Shown here: positions 21,745-34,477 of the stretch, piece by piece
Numbering within the stretch: position 1 is the first letter of the stretch
Layout of the letters: each line of letters opens with the position of its first letter
Origin: Primula veris
Lineage: Eukaryota; Streptophyta; Magnoliopsida; Ericales; Primulaceae
DNA length: 64,000 nt
Assembly (NCBI GenBank): GCA_963682055.1
Contig: OY821745.1
Coordinates: forward strand, 5,711,501 to 5,775,500
Reading direction: 5' to 3'
Position numbers and translations under genes: made by a program
The notes under the pieces: generated by a model
Seen by the model: only the letters and a program-made list of their open reading frames with translations
What the model was told of the DNA's origin: nothing
The model's database searches: none

Positions 21745-22144
21745 GCTAATGATCTTAATCAAGATCAGGTTGGCAAAAGATTTGGTTGGTCAATTAAAAA
21801 AAATAACAAAACCCATTTAAATGGTAATACTTTATACTAAGAATTGTTCCAAACCGGAAAAAAAAGGTACAAAACGGTGAAATTGAATTTGAGTAAAGTT
21901 AATGATCTAAATCAAGAAATCAACAGGCAGCTCATTTCTATAAAAAAAAAATCAGCTTTTATTTATTTATTAAACTTTCAATTCGGAAATATTTCCGATT
22001 TTTATGGTCCCCTAAAACGAAGAATAGATATAAAAGTAAAAAAGTAAAAAAGAATAAAAGAGTAAAAGGGAGAAAAAAAAAACCTGGAGACGGAGGCATT
22101 GCTAAATAGAAACCATAATTTTAAATATAAGAAGATATAAAAAG

Positions 22145-23802
22145 AAATGAGGAGGAGAATGGCATATATAATTGGAAATTGTGTGACGTGTGTAATCTTT
22201 TACAGTATTTTGTTTTGACTAGAATGACGTGTCCGTTACTTATTCCTTATTCTCTTTCTAACAAAATATAATTGTGAAATAATGTACGTATATCCTTATT
22301 GGGCTTAACAATTTCGGCTCATCTTGAAAAAGGAAAAAACTAAATGTGCCTCCGGGATTTAAAAGCATAAATGAGATATAATCTGTTTTCAATATCATAA
22401 TTAGCTTAGTATTATGAAAAGTTTTTGATGTATTATTAATTAGATTCTATATTGTAGCATATATATGGTGCATTAACTCTAATACTTTATATATTTTCCA
22501 TTAAATACATTACTATAACCATAGATGAGCCGAATTAAACCTTTCCATATTTCTATTAAATGCCATGTTTAGATTTAGATTTAGAATATTTTTTAATTAA
22601 TTATAGTATGTTTTTCTTAATATTGTTTGACTGTTCACAATAATGATTTAAGTTTTTGGGTTTAGAATATTTTTTATTTATTTAATTTTTCTTAATATTG
22701 GTTATCGTTCACAATCATGATTTATGGAGAATAAATATATTTGTCAATATTCCAAAATATGGGTCAAACCATATATTTATTGCAAATTTTAATTTCCTAT
22801 ATGCAAAAAAAAAAAAAAAAACTTCCAGCCAATGCACATATATGTAACGAAATGTTTCTTTTGATTTGATGTGCATTAATTTGAAAACTGATTGATTTTA
22901 ATTAGTTGTTAACACTCCTTCCAAAAATACATTATATTCATTCTTAAAATCTTACAATCATCATTAAGATAGTTGTTATTAAATGATATTATTGTGTCAA
23001 CAAATATTTTTCATATTAGGTGTGCATCTTAACATGTGCCTATGTTAGCAGAACCACTCAAAAAAATATCATCATTTATTAAGTTAATTTGAAAAGCATG
23101 CTTACAAAATATTACAAAAAAAATTAAAAAAATGTGTTCATTTTATACCTAAAACTGTATTGAAACATAATATAAAACTCAACTTACTTTAGATAGATAT
23201 ATTCAAACTATCAAACCAAACATATTGTTTAAGAACATAAAAACGGTTTCTTCCATATTGATCGGTTGGTCGACTCGTAAGCAAAAGGGCGACATGTGTG
23301 ACTAGGGAACGCATTTCCTATCGCAACACCACAACGATTTTTTGAATGCCATAAATAGTTGCTGTCGCATGTAGACTATTTCAAAAAATCACAAAATAAA
23401 TAAATAAAAATCGCTAAAATTTAATTTGTTATTTACCTAAATCGGTGTAGCAAGCGGAGCCTACAAGTCCTGATCTATTTCCTTCCATACTTGGAGTCTT
23501 GGAGAATGCTGCAACGATATAGCTAGCCTTACGGTGGCAAAATGATTAGACGTCAATCCATTTTATGGTTCTTATGGGGTCCAAACCCGGTTTTGCATTT
23601 GGTTAGGAAGTTGCGCAACAATAGTCTAGGTATAAAAAGTTTACACAAACCTAACAGGTGTTTTCCTAAATCTTGGGTAGGAAAAAGGTTCCATCATTTA
23701 CAAAGAAAACCTCTTAGAAGATAGCGTAACCGTTAGAAGAATCATTTTTGTTTTAGGTAAGAAGTAAAACATAATAAGCAGTAAGAGATGAGTGTGGCGG
23801 AA
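22145..23802. other. AT-rich non-coding stretch of the leading block, unit 2
   Basis: This is a copy of 401-2066 with no supportable gene. It is identical to unit 1 in the first kilobase and then differs by scattered substitutions, including the loss of a short stretch around 23351 that is present in unit 1 (ATATTAATGA). Confidence 0.6.
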
Positions 23803-24157
23803 TGATACAGGAGGATACCACTTTGTTAAATTAGTATTATGATTATAATTAGTCAAAGTAATACTCGTTGAATTACGAGTAGTTCTGGTCATAATCCTAA
23901 TTTGAATAAGATTAGTTATATCCTATATAGCTAAGACTTTTCCTGGGTTAGATAGCAATTAAAAAGCTATCAGTTAGAACATTAAGGATGATTAAAGTTC
24001 AGTTAAAACCTTCTTTTATTATTTAAGATTGGACGAGAGATTGTAGCAGTTTTTTATTATTAATCAAGTTGTAGTTTCGCCAAATTACTTTTTTTTATAT
24101 TCTTCTGTTTATGTGTGTTTCATCCAAAGTAACAAGTGAATCTCTTAGACCTCATCA
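23803..24157 (+). mobile_element. Ty3/gypsy-type 5' LTR with primer site, unit 2
   Basis: This is the unit 2 copy of the LTR at 2067-2420: TGATACAGG start, TCA end, CGGAA before it (23798-23802) and the ACTGGTATGAGG primer-site-like sequence after it. It is closer to the unit 3 copy than to unit 1. Confidence 0.65.
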
Positions 24158-24662
24158 ACTGGTATGAGGTTTGAATTTCGATTTTTGGGGTTGTATGGTG
24201 TATGATGTGTACGCGCAAATCAGTTGTGTAATCTGGAGAAAAACTTGTTATTGGGTAAACATTGAGATTTATACAAGCAAAACAAATTAATGATGGGTGA
24301 GAACCTTAATACAGTTGGCGACAAAGATTTCCGAAATTGTTGACCATTTTTCTGGTGGTGGATCTTGTTTTACAGTTGATTTTGGATATATCCAATCTAT
24401 ATTTTATTAAATGAAGAATAAAAATGTGGGGGGACCACAAAAAAGATTGGGCCAAAAATGCACCAATGTGGGAAAAAAATTTCAAAGTAGCAGATACGAA
24501 ATTACAAGGGTATAAAAGAAATGACTTAAAAATACATAGCTTTTTAAAGTAAAAAATGTGCCACGCATCTCTCTCCCCCTTTATCTCTTCCAGGTGAACC
24601 GACAGAGACCCAAAAATAAAGCTTAGACAGAAAAAAAAAAAAGGCTTTTTATGTCTCCTCAT

Positions 24663-25230
24663 CTCAGATATGGGAACTGGTCACGATTTGTCTTCAGAAT
24701 CCCTTCGAAACCTAAGAAATCCGCTGTGGTGATATTAACTAATTTTAAACTATCCGTTTTCAGAATAACATCTTCTTCTTAAAAAGCCAACAAGCCCTTT
24801 AGAATAGCTAAATCCTCTATAATCAAGCTGTCATTAGCATTTTCAGTGTAAGAGAAACCCTTCACAAAATTACCAAAGTGATCCCTAAACACACCCCCAA
24901 TACCAGAGAAATTAGGGTTAATTTTGTAGCACTACCATCCACATTAAGTTTAATTTTACCAACTGGAGGCTTAATCCAGTGATAAACACTGACCTTTTTA
25001 ACTGGTTTAGTACTCAAATTATCAGTAAATAAGTCAAAATTATCTTTAAAATTCTTATCTTTTGCAATAAAAAGGTAAAATTGACTTATAACATTACTGA
25101 TATGGAGTCTACATTCATAGTACATTTATCAAATCTGCTTGTGCACCTAGATTTCCATATATTCCAGATAATAATAGAAGGCAAAATTTTAAGACATTTA
25201 CCCTTGTATAAAAGATTTGATGTAATCTAC
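24663..25230 (-). pseudogene. LINE-type RT C-terminus with RNase H, relic, unit 2
   Basis: The best-preserved piece is the 87-codon frame 24862-25125, which contains KVSVYHWIKPPVGKIKLNVD and then shifts frame. The next frame continues GIGGVFRDHFGNFVKGFSY and meets a stop in KGLLAF*EEDV. The LPSIIIWNIWKSRCTSRF segment lies upstream in another frame. The domain order (RT tail then RNase H) fits a plant LINE, and the breaks make it a dead relic. Confidence 0.65.
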
Positions 25231-28200
25231 CACGCCATACATCTTCCTCTAACACTGAGATTATAGTAGTTTATTCCTAAAAGATAACCAAAGTAGTTCC
25301 AAATCAAATTGGCTATTGAAGACTTGTTAGAGTACATTCCTCTCCGGTCATATTGTTTAGTTTAGGCAAGTAGTTAAGGTTCAGAAAGTTACATTTAGAT
25401 GAGCAGAACAAGGCAAGGTATAACAATATACAAAACTACAGACTACACACCAATAGAAAGAAGTATTTAATTTTCTGGAGCACTCAAGAAATCTTGTATT
25501 TTGCAGAAAAAAAAAATTGTCTTCGAACTTCACGATTTCCTGGACTTTTTTATACTAATTTTATAAGTTTCGAAATCCGTTGCGTTGTTATTGACAATTC
25601 CTAAAAGTGATAGATTTTTTTTTGGAAAGAGGTTAAAATGATTAAGGGTGTAAAACTTAACGAAGGAAATCGATTTAGCCACTAGCCACTCATATCGTTG
25701 ACAAGCAATGACAATTTGCTTCATAGTCATTCTATAGTAGCGAGGAAGCTATTTAGAAGCAACAACATGATCGATTGCTCGATTATTGCCCCAAAATTTA
25801 AATTAAGGAAGATGGAACATATGAGCCTCTCCAGTCTGGAATTTATCCAAAATTGGATACATGTGCAAATCCTGGTAACGAGATCTTACTAAAAGAGATC
25901 GCCCAACAATGCCATTTAACAATTTTAAAAAGTCATCGGCAAGAGTTTCTTTCAAGATTCGAATGAATTCTAGCTCGCATTTTTGTTGAGATGTTTTCTA
26001 ATTGAAACTAATCTTACTCCATTAGTTGTTTTCTATCTAACAAGCCTATACTGCAAAATTTTAGTTTTTGTTTTTAGCTTGGGTTTGAAATGTTACATAC
26101 GTTTTATAGTAATGTACACACATTTGTGGTTTTTAAATTTGTAAATTTTCTTAATTTTGCCAAACCAAATAAATAAGACAAGCAAAGACAAAGTCCGATC
26201 TAAACACACATTATTATTATTTTCCAGAAACACTCGATGATAAGAAGTTGCATGATAAATATCAAAAGAATGGAATCAACCTTGAACAATTGAATAAAGT
26301 AAAGAGTGTTTTTACTAGAACATTTGAAATTTAAAACTACATTTGAAACTGATACACGAAACTCGTAAGCTTATTTCCCATAATTTATCCCCATCTCGGT
26401 CCACAACTAAATCTATCTCATGAGTTACGGTTACATCGAAGATAGAAGATCCTTTTTCCTATATTAACAACTATATCGTTTTCCTTTAATGGTTTTGCAT
26501 GATAATCAAAGGATGAAATAGTTCCCCGACCATAAAACAACAATCACTTTTCAATTCCTTCCATTCAGGCCAACTGAGATAACTCTGTGTCCCTGTTTAA
26601 AAAGCAGTAGTGTCTCATAGTAGTTTCAAGTTTATTTAACGCATCCCTTGCATTTCTCATCCCTGGCTCGATCGGGCAATAGTTTAACAAACTAGGGGAG
26701 TACGATGTTGTTCTATCTCAACCCACATCGACAAAAGCCCGGACAATACTGCTCCTAGAGTTAAATCTTTCGTAGAATTTTTAAAAAGTCTTGATCCCTT
26801 TTTGAAAGTGGTTCACGTAATTTAGCAAGTGTGGCATCATGCATATATACTTGATCCAGAAAACTGCACCACCACAGAAACAAATCCACAATTCAAAAAA
26901 TGAGTCAATTTACTTTATGTGAAGCGCTATTTATTGTTTGCTTTGGCATAAAGAAATTCGGGGTGGCGGTAGCGTCCATCCACTTCATGCAAAAACCGGA
27001 CCAATATAACCTGACCAAGGATGAAAATCATGATCTTTATTGTAGGAGAGGATAGTATGTACAAAAATTTGTGATAAAGTCAGCACTTGAGGTAGGTTAA
27101 ACAATAAATGTCAATTCCTGTAAGTATTTTTAAATTTTCATTGGAAGGAAACTCTTTGATAATCTTTGTAAAAAAAAAAAATACTATTCTTCGAAATTTT
27201 TTAGATCTTGAATGGTATGTTTTTCAGATAATCCTCATAACATAAAATACTATTGGGAGCATTTCACAGTAAAAAAAAAAAATCACTATTCAAAGCATTA
27301 AGAATCATTTTGAAATTTTCATTCATTGATAAATTGATTGTGAAAGAAGGCTAGTCCTCACAAGACATGAAACTCCTCAACCAACAAAAACATTTTGCAT
27401 ATCCATCCAAGGAAAGGGTATTTAAATAAAAATTCAATAATCAGTTGTTAGATTTCTAAACTAGAACTAGAAAGGTTTTAATAGCAATTCAACATATACA
27501 CTAACACCACTCACATCCTGAAATTACATTCAGAAAACACCATTCACGTCAAAATAAACTGAGACAAAATATTTCGGAAAGAATAACTTACACGCTCAAA
27601 TTGGAGAGAAGGCGATGACTGCGGTCTCAGATATCTCTTTCCCTCTCTTGAAAATACAAAGAGGAACGGTAGGGTTTTTGTTAGAATGTTAAATCTGTAT
27701 ACCTCACTATCTTCAACATCTTAATCAAGAAGACATTGTATTTTAAGTTTTGTCAAATATGACACTAGTCGAAGTATAAAAACAAATCCACTCAGTATTA
27801 GTTTTGTTGGAATCAATGGAATCGTTTTCACCCACTTATCAAAGTAAATACCATAATTATAGCAAATTGTTCAATTGTTCAAAGCTAACATGTTCCTCAA
27901 TATGATCCTCAAATTAGCGTAGAAGAAAATGATTACTCAAACTAGGATAAGAAGATTAACATTTGTCTTTTACACATTACATTAGAATTTCACATACTTT
28001 GGAAAGAGTGAGAATAGTTATACTTTGGGAAAGAAAAGTTACTTTGGGAAAGAAAAGTTACATTTATCTGGTAATTCACTTATCCGCTTTAAGAAATATG
28101 CCTCTAGCTGATTTTCCACTTCATGTCTGTACCTTCTGCCTCTTCCACACCAGTAACCTCTTTTTTTATGGTGGTAACTGTCACTCATTTACAACAAAAA

Positions 28201-28459
28201 AAAACATCTTTTTAGTCAACGAGTAACTTCGGTATAAAAAGCTTATACAAAGTTACAAACCTAAGGGATGTTTTCCTAAATTTTGGGTAGGAAAAAGTTT
28301 CTTTCCTGTACAAAGCTACCCTCTTAGAAGATAGCAGGGCCATTAGACAAATAATTTTTGTTTTAGGTAGGCAGTAAAAAGATGAGAAGGAATAAGAGAT
28401 GAGTGCCGTGCAAAAAAGAAAATAAAAACATACTTTTGATAATGTAATAAGGCAGATCA
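25231..28459. other. Non-coding stretch, unit 2
   Basis: Copy of 3505-6736. I recognise no gene. From about 26420 to the end it is almost identical to unit 1, whereas before that it is closer to unit 3. Confidence 0.5.
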
Positions 28460-29842
28460 TTGTCAGTATCTTTTTTATTACGGGGTTACGAGGAAAAAAT
28501 GACGTTAATTAGGGTATTAATCGTAATTCCCCTCTGGGTATTTGTAAAGCCCCTTATAATGTACTCATTAGTAGTATTTGATATATATAAAGAAAGAAAA
28601 ATTTATGAAATGTAGAATAAAAAATTTGTAAACATGCAAGTGCCCCCATGATAGCACTAAGAATAAAGTCCGATCATAAACCTATAAACATATTAAATTG
28701 GGGGGAAAGAAGTTAGCAAAAACACTTTCAAAACCTCATTTTAAGAGAAAATTAAGCTAAAAAACAGCACCTTGAATCAGGGATAGATATTCCTACACTT
28801 TGAATCTAACATTAAATTAGAGAATTTTTTCTACATTGTGATCTAAAACAAGATCAGTCTGTTAACCCAAAAACGTCAGATTGTCTTTCTGTCTTTATTC
28901 TCATTTGGCAAAAGATTTCGGTAAAAAAAAACTTATCTAAATTTCTTTTAACGAAAACCCGTTAAATGGTATATTTTTTTGATACTTTAATTATCCAGAA
29001 ACATGTACAAAATGGTTAAAATTGAATCTAGCTAGCATTTAATTAACTCGAGAGATTTAACCTAGACTAATAATCTAAAACAAGAATTCATCATTTTTGT
29101 TTCTGTTATAAAGATCACTTTTTTACGGTGGTAAGTGTCCCTCATGTCAAACAAAAGATCTTTTAAGACACCCAGCAAATACAATATTCTTATATGAAGC
29201 TGAAACCTAATGAGTGTTTTTCTAAACAGGTTATTTCCTGGTAAGTGTCGCTCATGCTATCCAGTTTTCCTTGGAACATGACTCTTCCTTTAAGATTACT
29301 TTTATATGTGTTTTAGGGATTGTTGTTTGCCAAAAAAAAATCTAGATTTGAAGGCCTTCTATATTATTCTAATTTATGTATTTTCTAATCAAGTGCATAA
29401 TCAGTACCATCTCAATCAATCGCGATTAGTGAAAGCAAATAATTAGTGTTTCTTTGTTGCTGACAAAAGGGGATACTTTCTTTAGATTTGAGCAATTTAA
29501 AAACCACAAGTGGAGAAGGTTTTAATGACAACTTAGACTAAACCCACTATACGAAAAAGGAATATTAAGAAATAATATCAAATACGATTCAGCAATCTTC
29601 TTGGTGCTTGTCAAGGGATGGTACTAGTATCATACATAGACTATATCATATATTCAGTTGCAAGCTCAACTGAGAAGAAGCAGTCTGTCGATGTAATAAC
29701 TCAATACGGAAGGGTTTGGTTTCTCACCTCCGCATAGAAGCACCGAGCGTCTATCAAACTGATATGAACAACTCAATGTAAGTTATTATTATACTTAATG
29801 AGTAAAATGGGAAATTTGTTATGGAGAAGAGTAGAGTCTTAC
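28460..29842. other. Non-coding block absent from unit 1, unit 2
   Basis: No gene is supported. The first 850 bases are an old paralogue of about 20070-21100, and about 28850-29100 resembles the unit start. The rest is AT-rich. This block is removed in unit 1 by the deletion and present in unit 3 at 60881-62260. Confidence 0.5.
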
Positions 29843-29949
29843 ACGGACATGGCTTTTGCAAAACTTGCTGCTCCGTTGTAAGTCTTTCCAAGCAAAGACA
29901 TGACAGTTATCAACAAGTCTATAGGCAGATTCGTGATCGTTGTCGCCAT
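29843..29949 (-). pseudogene. F-box-like exon, unit 2
   Basis: The minus strand reads MATTITNLPIDLLITVMSLL followed by GKTYNGAASFAKAMS. The LPxDLLxxVMSLLG pattern resembles an F-box N-terminus of the plant type, the part of SCF ubiquitin ligase adaptors that binds SKP1. A splice acceptor-like CACATAGACAG precedes the ATG and a GTAAGA donor follows at 29842. No second exon with substrate-binding repeats was found, so it may be a gene fragment. The assignment rests on about 35 residues and is tentative. Confidence 0.4.
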
Positions 29950-30570
29950 CTGTCTATGTGTACGATTCATGAGAAAATATCTGCAACTGTAAGTAGAAGT
30001 AGTATGGTCAGTGGTTATCCAAATCAGTCTGAACTTAAATGAGGCTAATGCATAAGGAAAAGAGGGTGTGAAGTCCAAAGCAATAACTCTGCTTATTCGG
30101 TCGCAGCTTTTAATTTTTACGCTCATTTTCTTTATCTTAAAAGATTATAGGATATGTGGCTTATCTTTTCTAAAGCTATGTTTTTTTCCAGCCTGAAAAA
30201 GCTAGAGATCTTTCCCCAGAAAAAAAAAGGTATATTGATTGGTCACTTAAAGTAGGCATAGTTCAGGAAAAACTCTCTATTTCACGCATATGCAATTGAT
30301 AAACTAAGGAGTTCAGACTGGCCCTTTAAGTAATCAAATCAATTAATGAACAAGTAATCAAATCAATCAAAGCATCCTTCAATCCTATAATTTATTTATT
30401 TTTCATTTTTTTTTTAAATTAAAAACTAATAATCAATCATGATAAACGAAAAATATCCATAATCTACTAAACATGAATAAAATAATAAATGCAAAGACAA
30501 TAAAGTAAACTCAAACTCTGTCTTCTTTTATTGGTTTCTTTGGGGCTCAATGCTCAGGCGGTTTCTTCTT
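29950..30570. other. Non-coding stretch, unit 2
   Basis: Nothing recognisable was found. Overlapping short frames on both strands around 29821-30126 are not consistent between units; the plus-strand frame open in unit 3 has a stop here. Confidence 0.4.
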
Positions 30571-30747
30571 TCATGCAGTCCATCCGTCGTCTAACACTTC
30601 TTGCATATTTTTCCCGTAATACCCTTCATCTTCTACCAGCAATCTTCCATCCTCGTATCCATAACCTTCCCAAGTATTCGCAGTCCATTTCGGAACATAG
30701 ATAGGCCTAGAGGGTTTATCAGGCGTATCAACCTCTTTAAACATCGA
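30571..30747 (-). pseudogene. 3' end of a retropepsin-like ORF cut by the copia element, unit 2
   Basis: These 177 bases match the last part of the minus-strand ORF at 63002-63571 in unit 3 (its last residues, ending GWTA and TGA). The copia 5' LTR begins at 30748 and replaces the remaining N-terminal two-thirds, including the whole protease-like region. Confidence 0.8.
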
Positions 30748-31975
30748 TGTTAGAACCAGATTTCTGGTCTAAATTCTATTTGTTGTCTATTGATTTTCAC
30801 TAAATAATCCTATCTGTTTATTATGAACTAAGACAGTGTTGTTAGGTTTCAAGAAATGTTGCAACCTCAGTTACAACCTACTAAGACAGTGTTGTTAGGT
30901 TTCAAGCAATGTTGCAACCTCAGTTACAACCTGCTAAGACAGCGTTGGTGGTTTCAAGTAATGTTGCAACCTCAGTTGCAACCCACAGTTCCAACCTGCT
31001 GTTCTGCAGGATTCTGTCTAGTTCTGTAATTCTGCATTACTATTCTTTAATGATAATTATTTGTGTTATAGTATGCATGATATATTATCATATGATCTTA
31101 ATAGTTTAGCTCGTTTATATTGAGAATATTAAGTGGTAAGGAAAGATGTTTCCTAAAAGATATAAGGAGATTAATCTTTAAAGATGTGTTTCCTTTTGTT
31201 AGGAAAACTTATATCTCTATTCTTATGAAAATCTTTACCACATGTTTCAATTTTTGTTCCTTATCAAAATCAGGATGATTTGTTTAAAGATTGAATGTAT
31301 TATGGAGTTTAGTGTTCCATATATAGATGAAAAGATATTATCTCTAAAAAGATATTATCTTAATATGTTTCCTTGTTATAGGAAAAGACTAACTCCTATT
31401 TTCAAGCTTGTTATTAAACAGGTATCAACCAATGATGATTGGAGTCAATCCACGCTGAAGAGTCTGATCATACATGGAAAGATTGAAGCCAATCAAACAA
31501 GTCAAAGCAATCATAAAAAGATCTTTAAGCAAGAAGATTGTTTTAACTTGAATAAATAGTTGATAACTTAGCTTGTAAATACCGTGTGTTCTAAATTATA
31601 AAGAACTTATTTTAGAGAGAATACACAGTGAGCTTTCAAAAAAAAACAATGGTGGGATGCCATTGATTTATAATTGATAGTTATAAAGTAGGAGCAATAT
31701 AGAGATAGGCAGAAAAACCTAGAGGGAGTCTGAGAGTTTTTCATTAAGACTTGAATCCTATATTGTAAGCTTTTATAATATCATAATCTGGGTAAGTGCC
31801 CCGGAGACGTAGCCTAGTTAGGTGAACTCCGTTGTTAAATGTGAGTGTGATTTATTTCAAGTACATTTAACTTTACACAGTTCTGTCCATTAATACACTT
31901 GGTTCCAACTGTGGTTGCAACCTCACTTGGAACCTTACTGCAAAACTGCAACTAGAACAGCGGATAGGAATTTCA
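30748..31975 (+). mobile_element. Copia 5' LTR
   Basis: The 1228-bp LTR starts TGTTAGAACC and ends in CA just before the primer site. Compared with the 3' LTR I count about 20 substitutions and a 13-bp insertion (an extra ATTGATAGTTATA near 31671). The first 270 bases hold repeated GTTGCAACC-type motifs. Confidence 0.92.
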
Positions 31976-31978
31976 ATA

Positions 31979-31989
31979 GGTATCAGAGC
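31979..31989 (+). promoter_or_regulatory. Primer-binding site, tRNA-iMet
   Basis: GGTATCAGAGC, three bases after the LTR end, is complementary to the 3' end of initiator tRNA-Met, the usual minus-strand primer of plant copia elements. Confidence 0.85.
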
Positions 31990-32034
31990 ATCATACTAGA
32001 CTTTACTTAGTGTGGATCCTGTGTTCTGGTAAAA

Positions 32035-34365
32035 ATGGACTTAATGAGGGAAGGAAACGCGTTCAACAAACCTCCATTGCTTGAAGGAGGAGTTAACTAT
32101 GGAGTATGGAAAGTCAGAATGAGATCTTTCATTAAACAACAAAATGAACAAGCATGGAAAACTGTGATGTATGGATGGGAGGCTCCAACTGCCATTGATG
32201 GTGAAGGTGAACTGGTGTATGTACCTGAAGATAAATGGTCTGCTGATGAGGACAGAAAATCAAGTGCCAACTCAACAGCCATAAACTTGATCTTTGCTGG
32301 TGTAACTCTTAGTGTGTTCAGGTATATCTCTCACTGTGAAACTGCCAAAGAGGCATGGGATATTTTGCAAGTAACTTTTGAAGGAACTGTTAAAGTAAAA
32401 GTTTTTAAACTCCAACAATTAACAACTCAATTTGAAAACTTAAGAATGGAGGAAGATGAAACCATTGAACAATTTAATGGTAGAATTTGTCATATTGCCC
32501 ATCAAGCTGGAACCTTAGGTGAAAAATACAGTGATGCTAAACTTATTAAGAAAACTCTAAGGTCACTTCCAGAAATGTTTGAAATTAAGGTTATAGCCAT
32601 TGAAGAATCAACAGACTTAGATAATCTTAAACTTGAAGAACTTATAGGGAATATAAGCACTCATGAGCTAAAATTCTTCAAACATAAGAGACCAGAAAAG
32701 GGAATAGCCTTTCAAGCTAAGAAATCTGAATCTAAGGTCTGTGAACAAATGAGTGATGAAGAACAGCTAGCCTTCTTTGCTAAAAAGGTTTACAAAAAGT
32801 TTTACAAGAAAAAACAGGATGATACTGGAACATCCAAAAACTTTCAGAAAAGGGATAATCAATTTAAGTCAGAATCTAGGTTTAATAATAACTCTACAGG
32901 AAAGTGGAATCCAAAAGAGAAGGATAATAAAGATTACAAGCATAGAGAGATTCAATGCAGAGAATGTAGAGGTTTTGGTCACATTCAGGCTGAGTGTGCT
33001 CACACTTTAAAAAGAAACAAAAATGCTTATATAACCACTCATAGTGATAGTGATTCTGAGAGCAACAGTGATGAAGAGGATGATTCTAACTTTGTTAATT
33101 TTATAGGAATAATCACTAAAAAAGAATTTACTTATGAAAGTGACTGTGAGTCTGTTTCAACCATAGTTACAACTGCTCTTAAAACCTATAGCAGTGATGA
33201 GGAAGAACCTTTTGATGAAAACATTACTCAGCAATATCTTGTCCTTTATGAAAAGTATCAATGTCTGAGTAAGCAATCCTTGATCATAAACAAACTTAAT
33301 GTCAATCTAAAGGATAAGGTTAAAAGCCTCACTGAGGAACTTAACTCACAACTGGTTGAACTTACTGAAACCAAGAAGAAAATAAAACTGCTGAATGTTT
33401 CTGCCTTAGAAAAATTAGATGACATGCTGTCCTATTCTAGAGGCTCTAAAGACAACAGTGGTTTAGGTTACTATGGTTATGAAAGCACAGGAAAAACTAC
33501 ATTTATTAAAGCTGTTGCTAAAGCTGAACCTCATGTTTTTAACAATAAGGTTGGAAGTTCAGTTCCAACCAAAGTTGCAACCAGGAATAAAACTCATGTT
33601 TTTGACAATAAGGTTAGAAGCTCAGTTGCAACCAAAGTTGCAACCAGGAATAAACTTAATCCTGCTACCAAGAAAAAACTGAATAGCTTCGAGGTTGAAT
33701 CTACTTTTAGAACTAAACTGTGTAACTTCTGTAGAAGATCTGGTCATTTAGAAATCCAGTGTTATTTAAAGAGGAACATAAAGTATATTTCTCAGAAAAA
33801 CTGGTTGGCTTCTGTCAATAAAAAATTGAACTGGGTCTGGAAAGTTAAGGAAAAATCTACCTTAATTACTAATAACAAAGCTGTTATTACTTCTTTAAAT
33901 GCTGTTACTTCTAATGATTGGTATTTTGACAGTGGTTGCTCTAAGCACATGACAGGTACTGCAAGTTTCCTAAAAAATGTCACTAGGCTTACAGGAAACC
34001 ATGTTGTGTTTGGAGGTGGAGATACATGTAAAATTGTTGGTAAAGGTACCTTAAACAAACCTGGAATGCCTGATATTGATGATGTTTTTCTTGTAGATGG
34101 TCTAAAAGCTAATCTTATTAGTATCAGTCAACTATGTGACAACAAGATGATTGTTAAGTTTAACAAAGATAGTTGTCTAATTACTGATCTTAACAATGAT
34201 TTAGTCATGACTGGAGTTAGATCAACAAACAGCTGCTATGTTTTTGAAAAAGCTGAAAAAGAATTGCCTCAGAATAGGTGTAATCAAGCTATTACTAATA
34301 ATGTTGATAGCTGGCATAAAAGGCTTGGTCATGTGAATTACAAAACCTTAGATAAGCTTGTTTAA
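32035..34365 (+). CDS. Copia gag-protease part of the polyprotein
   Basis: The frame has 776 codons from an ATG 46 bp after the primer site. Residues 1 to about 250 form the copia gag capsid-like (UBN2) region. Zinc knuckles are at C308-C311-H316-C321 and C563-C566-H571-C576; the second knuckle is an unusual extra. An acidic Ser/Asp stretch lies around residue 340. The retropepsin site is D632-S-G within WYFDSGCSKHMTG. The GAG-pre-integrase motif WHKRLGHVN starts at 760. The TAA at 34363 is an in-frame premature stop, since the reading phase continues with pol-like sequence up to the nested LTR at 34478. The residues around 500-540 encode two near-repeats of SSV-TKVATRN. Confidence 0.9.
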   Translation: MDLMREGNAFNKPPLLEGGVNYGVWKVRMRSFIKQQNEQAWKTVMYGWEAPTAIDGEGELVYVPEDKWSADEDRKSSANSTAINLIFAGVTLSVFRYISHCETAKEAWDILQVTFEGTVKVKVFKLQQLTTQFENLRMEEDETIEQFNGRICHIAHQAGTLGEKYSDAKLIKKTLRSLPEMFEIKVIAIEESTDLDNLKLEELIGNISTHELKFFKHKRPEKGIAFQAKKSESKVCEQMSDEEQLAFFAKKVYKKFYKKKQDDTGTSKNFQKRDNQFKSESRFNNNSTGKWNPKEKDNKDYKHREIQCRECRGFGHIQAECAHTLKRNKNAYITTHSDSDSESNSDEEDDSNFVNFIGIITKKEFTYESDCESVSTIVTTALKTYSSDEEEPFDENITQQYLVLYEKYQCLSKQSLIINKLNVNLKDKVKSLTEELNSQLVELTETKKKIKLLNVSALEKLDDMLSYSRGSKDNSGLGYYGYESTGKTTFIKAVAKAEPHVFNNKVGSSVPTKVATRNKTHVFDNKVRSSVATKVATRNKLNPATKKKLNSFEVESTFRTKLCNFCRRSGHLEIQCYLKRNIKYISQKNWLASVNKKLNWVWKVKEKSTLITNNKAVITSLNAVTSNDWYFDSGCSKHMTGTASFLKNVTRLTGNHVVFGGGDTCKIVGKGTLNKPGMPDIDDVFLVDGLKANLISISQLCDNKMIVKFNKDSCLITDLNNDLVMTGVRSTNSCYVFEKAEKELPQNRCNQAITNNVDSWHKRLGHVNYKTLDKLV

Positions 34366-34477
34366 AAGGAATTGATAAGAGGTATTCCTAAACTTAGTGC
34401 TAAAACTCAAAGTATCTGTGGTGATTGTGCTGTTGGCAAACAAACAAAGAGTATTCACAAAAGTACTAGTCAAATCT

